Source: Sulfolobales archaeon (GTDB taxonomy: Archaea > Thermoproteota > Thermoprotei_A > Sulfolobales > NBVN01). From it: 60,260 nucleotides of DNA. Location: the NCBI GenBank assembly GCA_026419835.1, contig JAOAKQ010000005.1:1-60260 (forward strand). Reading direction: 5' to 3'. The position numbers were made by a program, and so were the translations under genes. Shown in pieces: positions 59,224 through 60,260 of this stretch (position 1 is its first letter; each line of letters begins with the position of its first letter). Under the pieces are notes generated by a model. The model searched no databases. It saw nothing but the letters and a program-made list of their open reading frames with translations, and had not been told where the DNA came from.

Positions 59224-60260
59224 ATGCCTCATCACGCTGTAGAGGTCGAGGAAGTAGTCCGAGCTCTTGAAACGGACTTAGTTCGCGGACTATTGGAAGA
59301 AGAAGTTCAGAAGAGACTGAAGGTATACGGTAGAAACGTTATCGAAGTTAGGAAAGTCAGTCCACTTAAAATGTTTCTGAGGCAGTTCACTAACTTTCTA
59401 ATCGGGATACTTCTCGTAGCTACCGCCATATCGGCAGTACTCGGCGAGTTCGTTGATGCTGCGGCTATAGCTCTAATAGTAGTTCTCATGGGCACGATGG
59501 GCTTCGCTCAGGAATATAAAGCTGAGAGAACTATGGAGGCACTCAGAAAGCTCGCAACCCCTAGGTGTAGAGTTATTAGAGGTAGTCAAGTAGTTGAAGT
59601 CGACTCTACGGAAGTAGTTCCCGGTGACATCGTCCTCCTCAAAGAGGGAGACCTAGTTCCAGCAGACTGTAGGTTGGTTGAGGTAGAAGATCTTGAAGTA
59701 GATGAGTCATCACTAACTGGTGAGTCTACTCCCGTAGAGAAATACGCTGATAGAGTACTACCACCGGAAACACCAGTTAGTGATAGAGTTAACATGGTCT
59801 TTAACGGCACTATGGTTGTCCGTGGTAAGGGTAAGGGTATTGTAGTAGCTACTGGAATGAATACGGAGTTAGGCAAGATAGCTAGAGTTGTATCTGAAGC
59901 TAAGGAGGAGAAGACACCTCTCGAGAGAGAACTAAATAGATTCGGTAAGAGGATAGGTGTTGTAATCATAGCTATAGCTGGTATAGTTTTCACTACATCT
60001 CTAGTAGAAGGCTACCTAAGTGTTTTAGAGTCCTTCATGACTTCAGTAGCTCTAGCTGTAGCAGCAATACCTGAGGGACTACCAGCAATAGCCACCGCAG
60101 TTCTAGCTATAGGCGCCTATAGAATGGCTAAAAAGAACACACTCGTGAGGAGACTTGCCGCAGTTGAAGCGCTAGGCTCAGTTGATGTTATATGTAGTGA
60201 TAAAACTGGGACCATTACGAAGGGAGAAATGTCTGTTAAAGTTGTGAGACTAGCTAACTC
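59224..60260 (+). CDS. P2-type cation-transporting ATPase (partial, runs off the window)
   Basis: The frame is open from ATG 59224 to the window end, about 345 residues. It has the cation ATPase N-terminus (EVQKRLKVYGRNVIEV), two early membrane helices (FLIGILLVATAISAVLGEFV), the actuator loop VDESSLTGESTPVEK, IPEGLPAIATAVLA in TM4 and the phosphorylation site CSDKTGT (aspartate at residue 326). PEGLP and the TGES form mark the P2A/P2B calcium-type group. The nucleotide-binding and later membrane parts are beyond the edge. A TATA-like element at 59176-59184 suggests its own promoter. Confidence 0.92.
   Translation, partial: MPHHAVEVEEVVRALETDLVRGLLEEEVQKRLKVYGRNVIEVRKVSPLKMFLRQFTNFLIGILLVATAISAVLGEFVDAAAIALIVVLMGTMGFAQEYKAERTMEALRKLATPRCRVIRGSQVVEVDSTEVVPGDIVLLKEGDLVPADCRLVEVEDLEVDESSLTGESTPVEKYADRVLPPETPVSDRVNMVFNGTMVVRGKGKGIVVATGMNTELGKIARVVSEAKEEKTPLERELNRFGKRIGVVIIAIAGIVFTTSLVEGYLSVLESFMTSVALAVAAIPEGLPAIATAVLAIGAYRMAKKNTLVRRLAAVEALGSVDVICSDKTGTITKGEMSVKVVRLAN

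Overview
The window reads as chromosomal DNA of a hyperthermophilic crenarchaeon (Thermoproteota, class Thermoprotei, Desulfurococcales- or Acidilobales-like; the order is a guess). The evidence is a set of archaeal or crenarchaeal genes: ribosomal protein L15e, an Sm-like protein with a C-terminal domain (SmAP3 type), RNase P proteins Rpp30 and Pop5, a split archaeosine transglycosylase, the nurA-herA-mre11-rad50 cluster, a TIP49-like ATPase, AGOG glycosylase, UPF0200/UPF0201 and archaeal NadM. Promoters show archaeal TATA elements about 25 bp upstream of many starts, several genes look leaderless, and GTG/TTG starts outnumber ATG. Genes are tightly packed with many 4-30 bp overlaps. No transposon, prophage or cas gene was recognised.

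Layout. 1-2.6 kb: a HAD remnant and two glycosyltransferases. 2.9-9.9 kb: thiamine-binding protein, MoeA, tRNA-Arg(TCT), RtcA, NadM, a CYTH protein, an NSUN RNA methyltransferase with a PUA/Nip7-like partner, and a MATE transporter. 9.9-16.4 kb (minus strand): an RNA-centred block with PAC2, split TgtA, Sm-like protein, a TIM-barrel protein, Pop5, Rpp30, an exosome-linked RNA-binding protein and L15e. 16.5-22 kb: AGOG, TIP49, a lysine methyltransferase homologue, two divergent ribbon-helix-helix type genes, TyrRS and a metallo-beta-lactamase-fold protein. 22-32 kb: aminopropyltransferase, the lipoate set (LplA, LplB, radical SAM LipS-like), UPF0201/UPF0200, ASCH, IorB/IorA, an RNA-bearing intergenic region and TruD. 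32-41 kb: zinc-finger protein, GcvT, GcvH, unknowns, Nudix, a ferritin-like/encapsulin fusion, prolyl oligopeptidase and an M14-type peptidase. 41-50 kb: tRNA-Arg(CCG), a KaiC-like ATPase and the DNA end-resection cluster. 50-60 kb: a dicarboxylate symporter, MscS-like channel, CobA-type adenosyltransferase, M28 peptidase, a second HerA/NurA-like pair, QueC and the start of a P2-type ATPase cut by the window edge.

The genes connect in several ways. LplA/LplB/LipS-like can supply lipoyl groups for GcvH, which works with GcvT. QueC and TgtA both belong to archaeosine formation. RNase P proteins, the exosome-linked protein, the Sm protein, RtcA and TruD serve RNA processing and modification. NurA/HerA/Mre11/Rad50 resect DNA ends.

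The most unusual pattern is a set of five genes (CYTH, AGOG, a 57-residue ribbon-helix-helix protein, IorB, TruD) whose conserved N-terminus lies upstream of every ATG/GTG/TTG. In each, an in-frame stop lies close upstream and a CTG behind a purine-rich Shine-Dalgarno-like stretch is the only plausible NTG start. Other leads are a second NurA-HerA pair, two solitary 27-bp CRISPR-repeat-like sequences, a leaderless 48-residue protein with two CX3CX3C motifs, a box C/D sRNA with its own promoter, and two structured RNA candidates. All calls come from reading the sequence; no searches were run.
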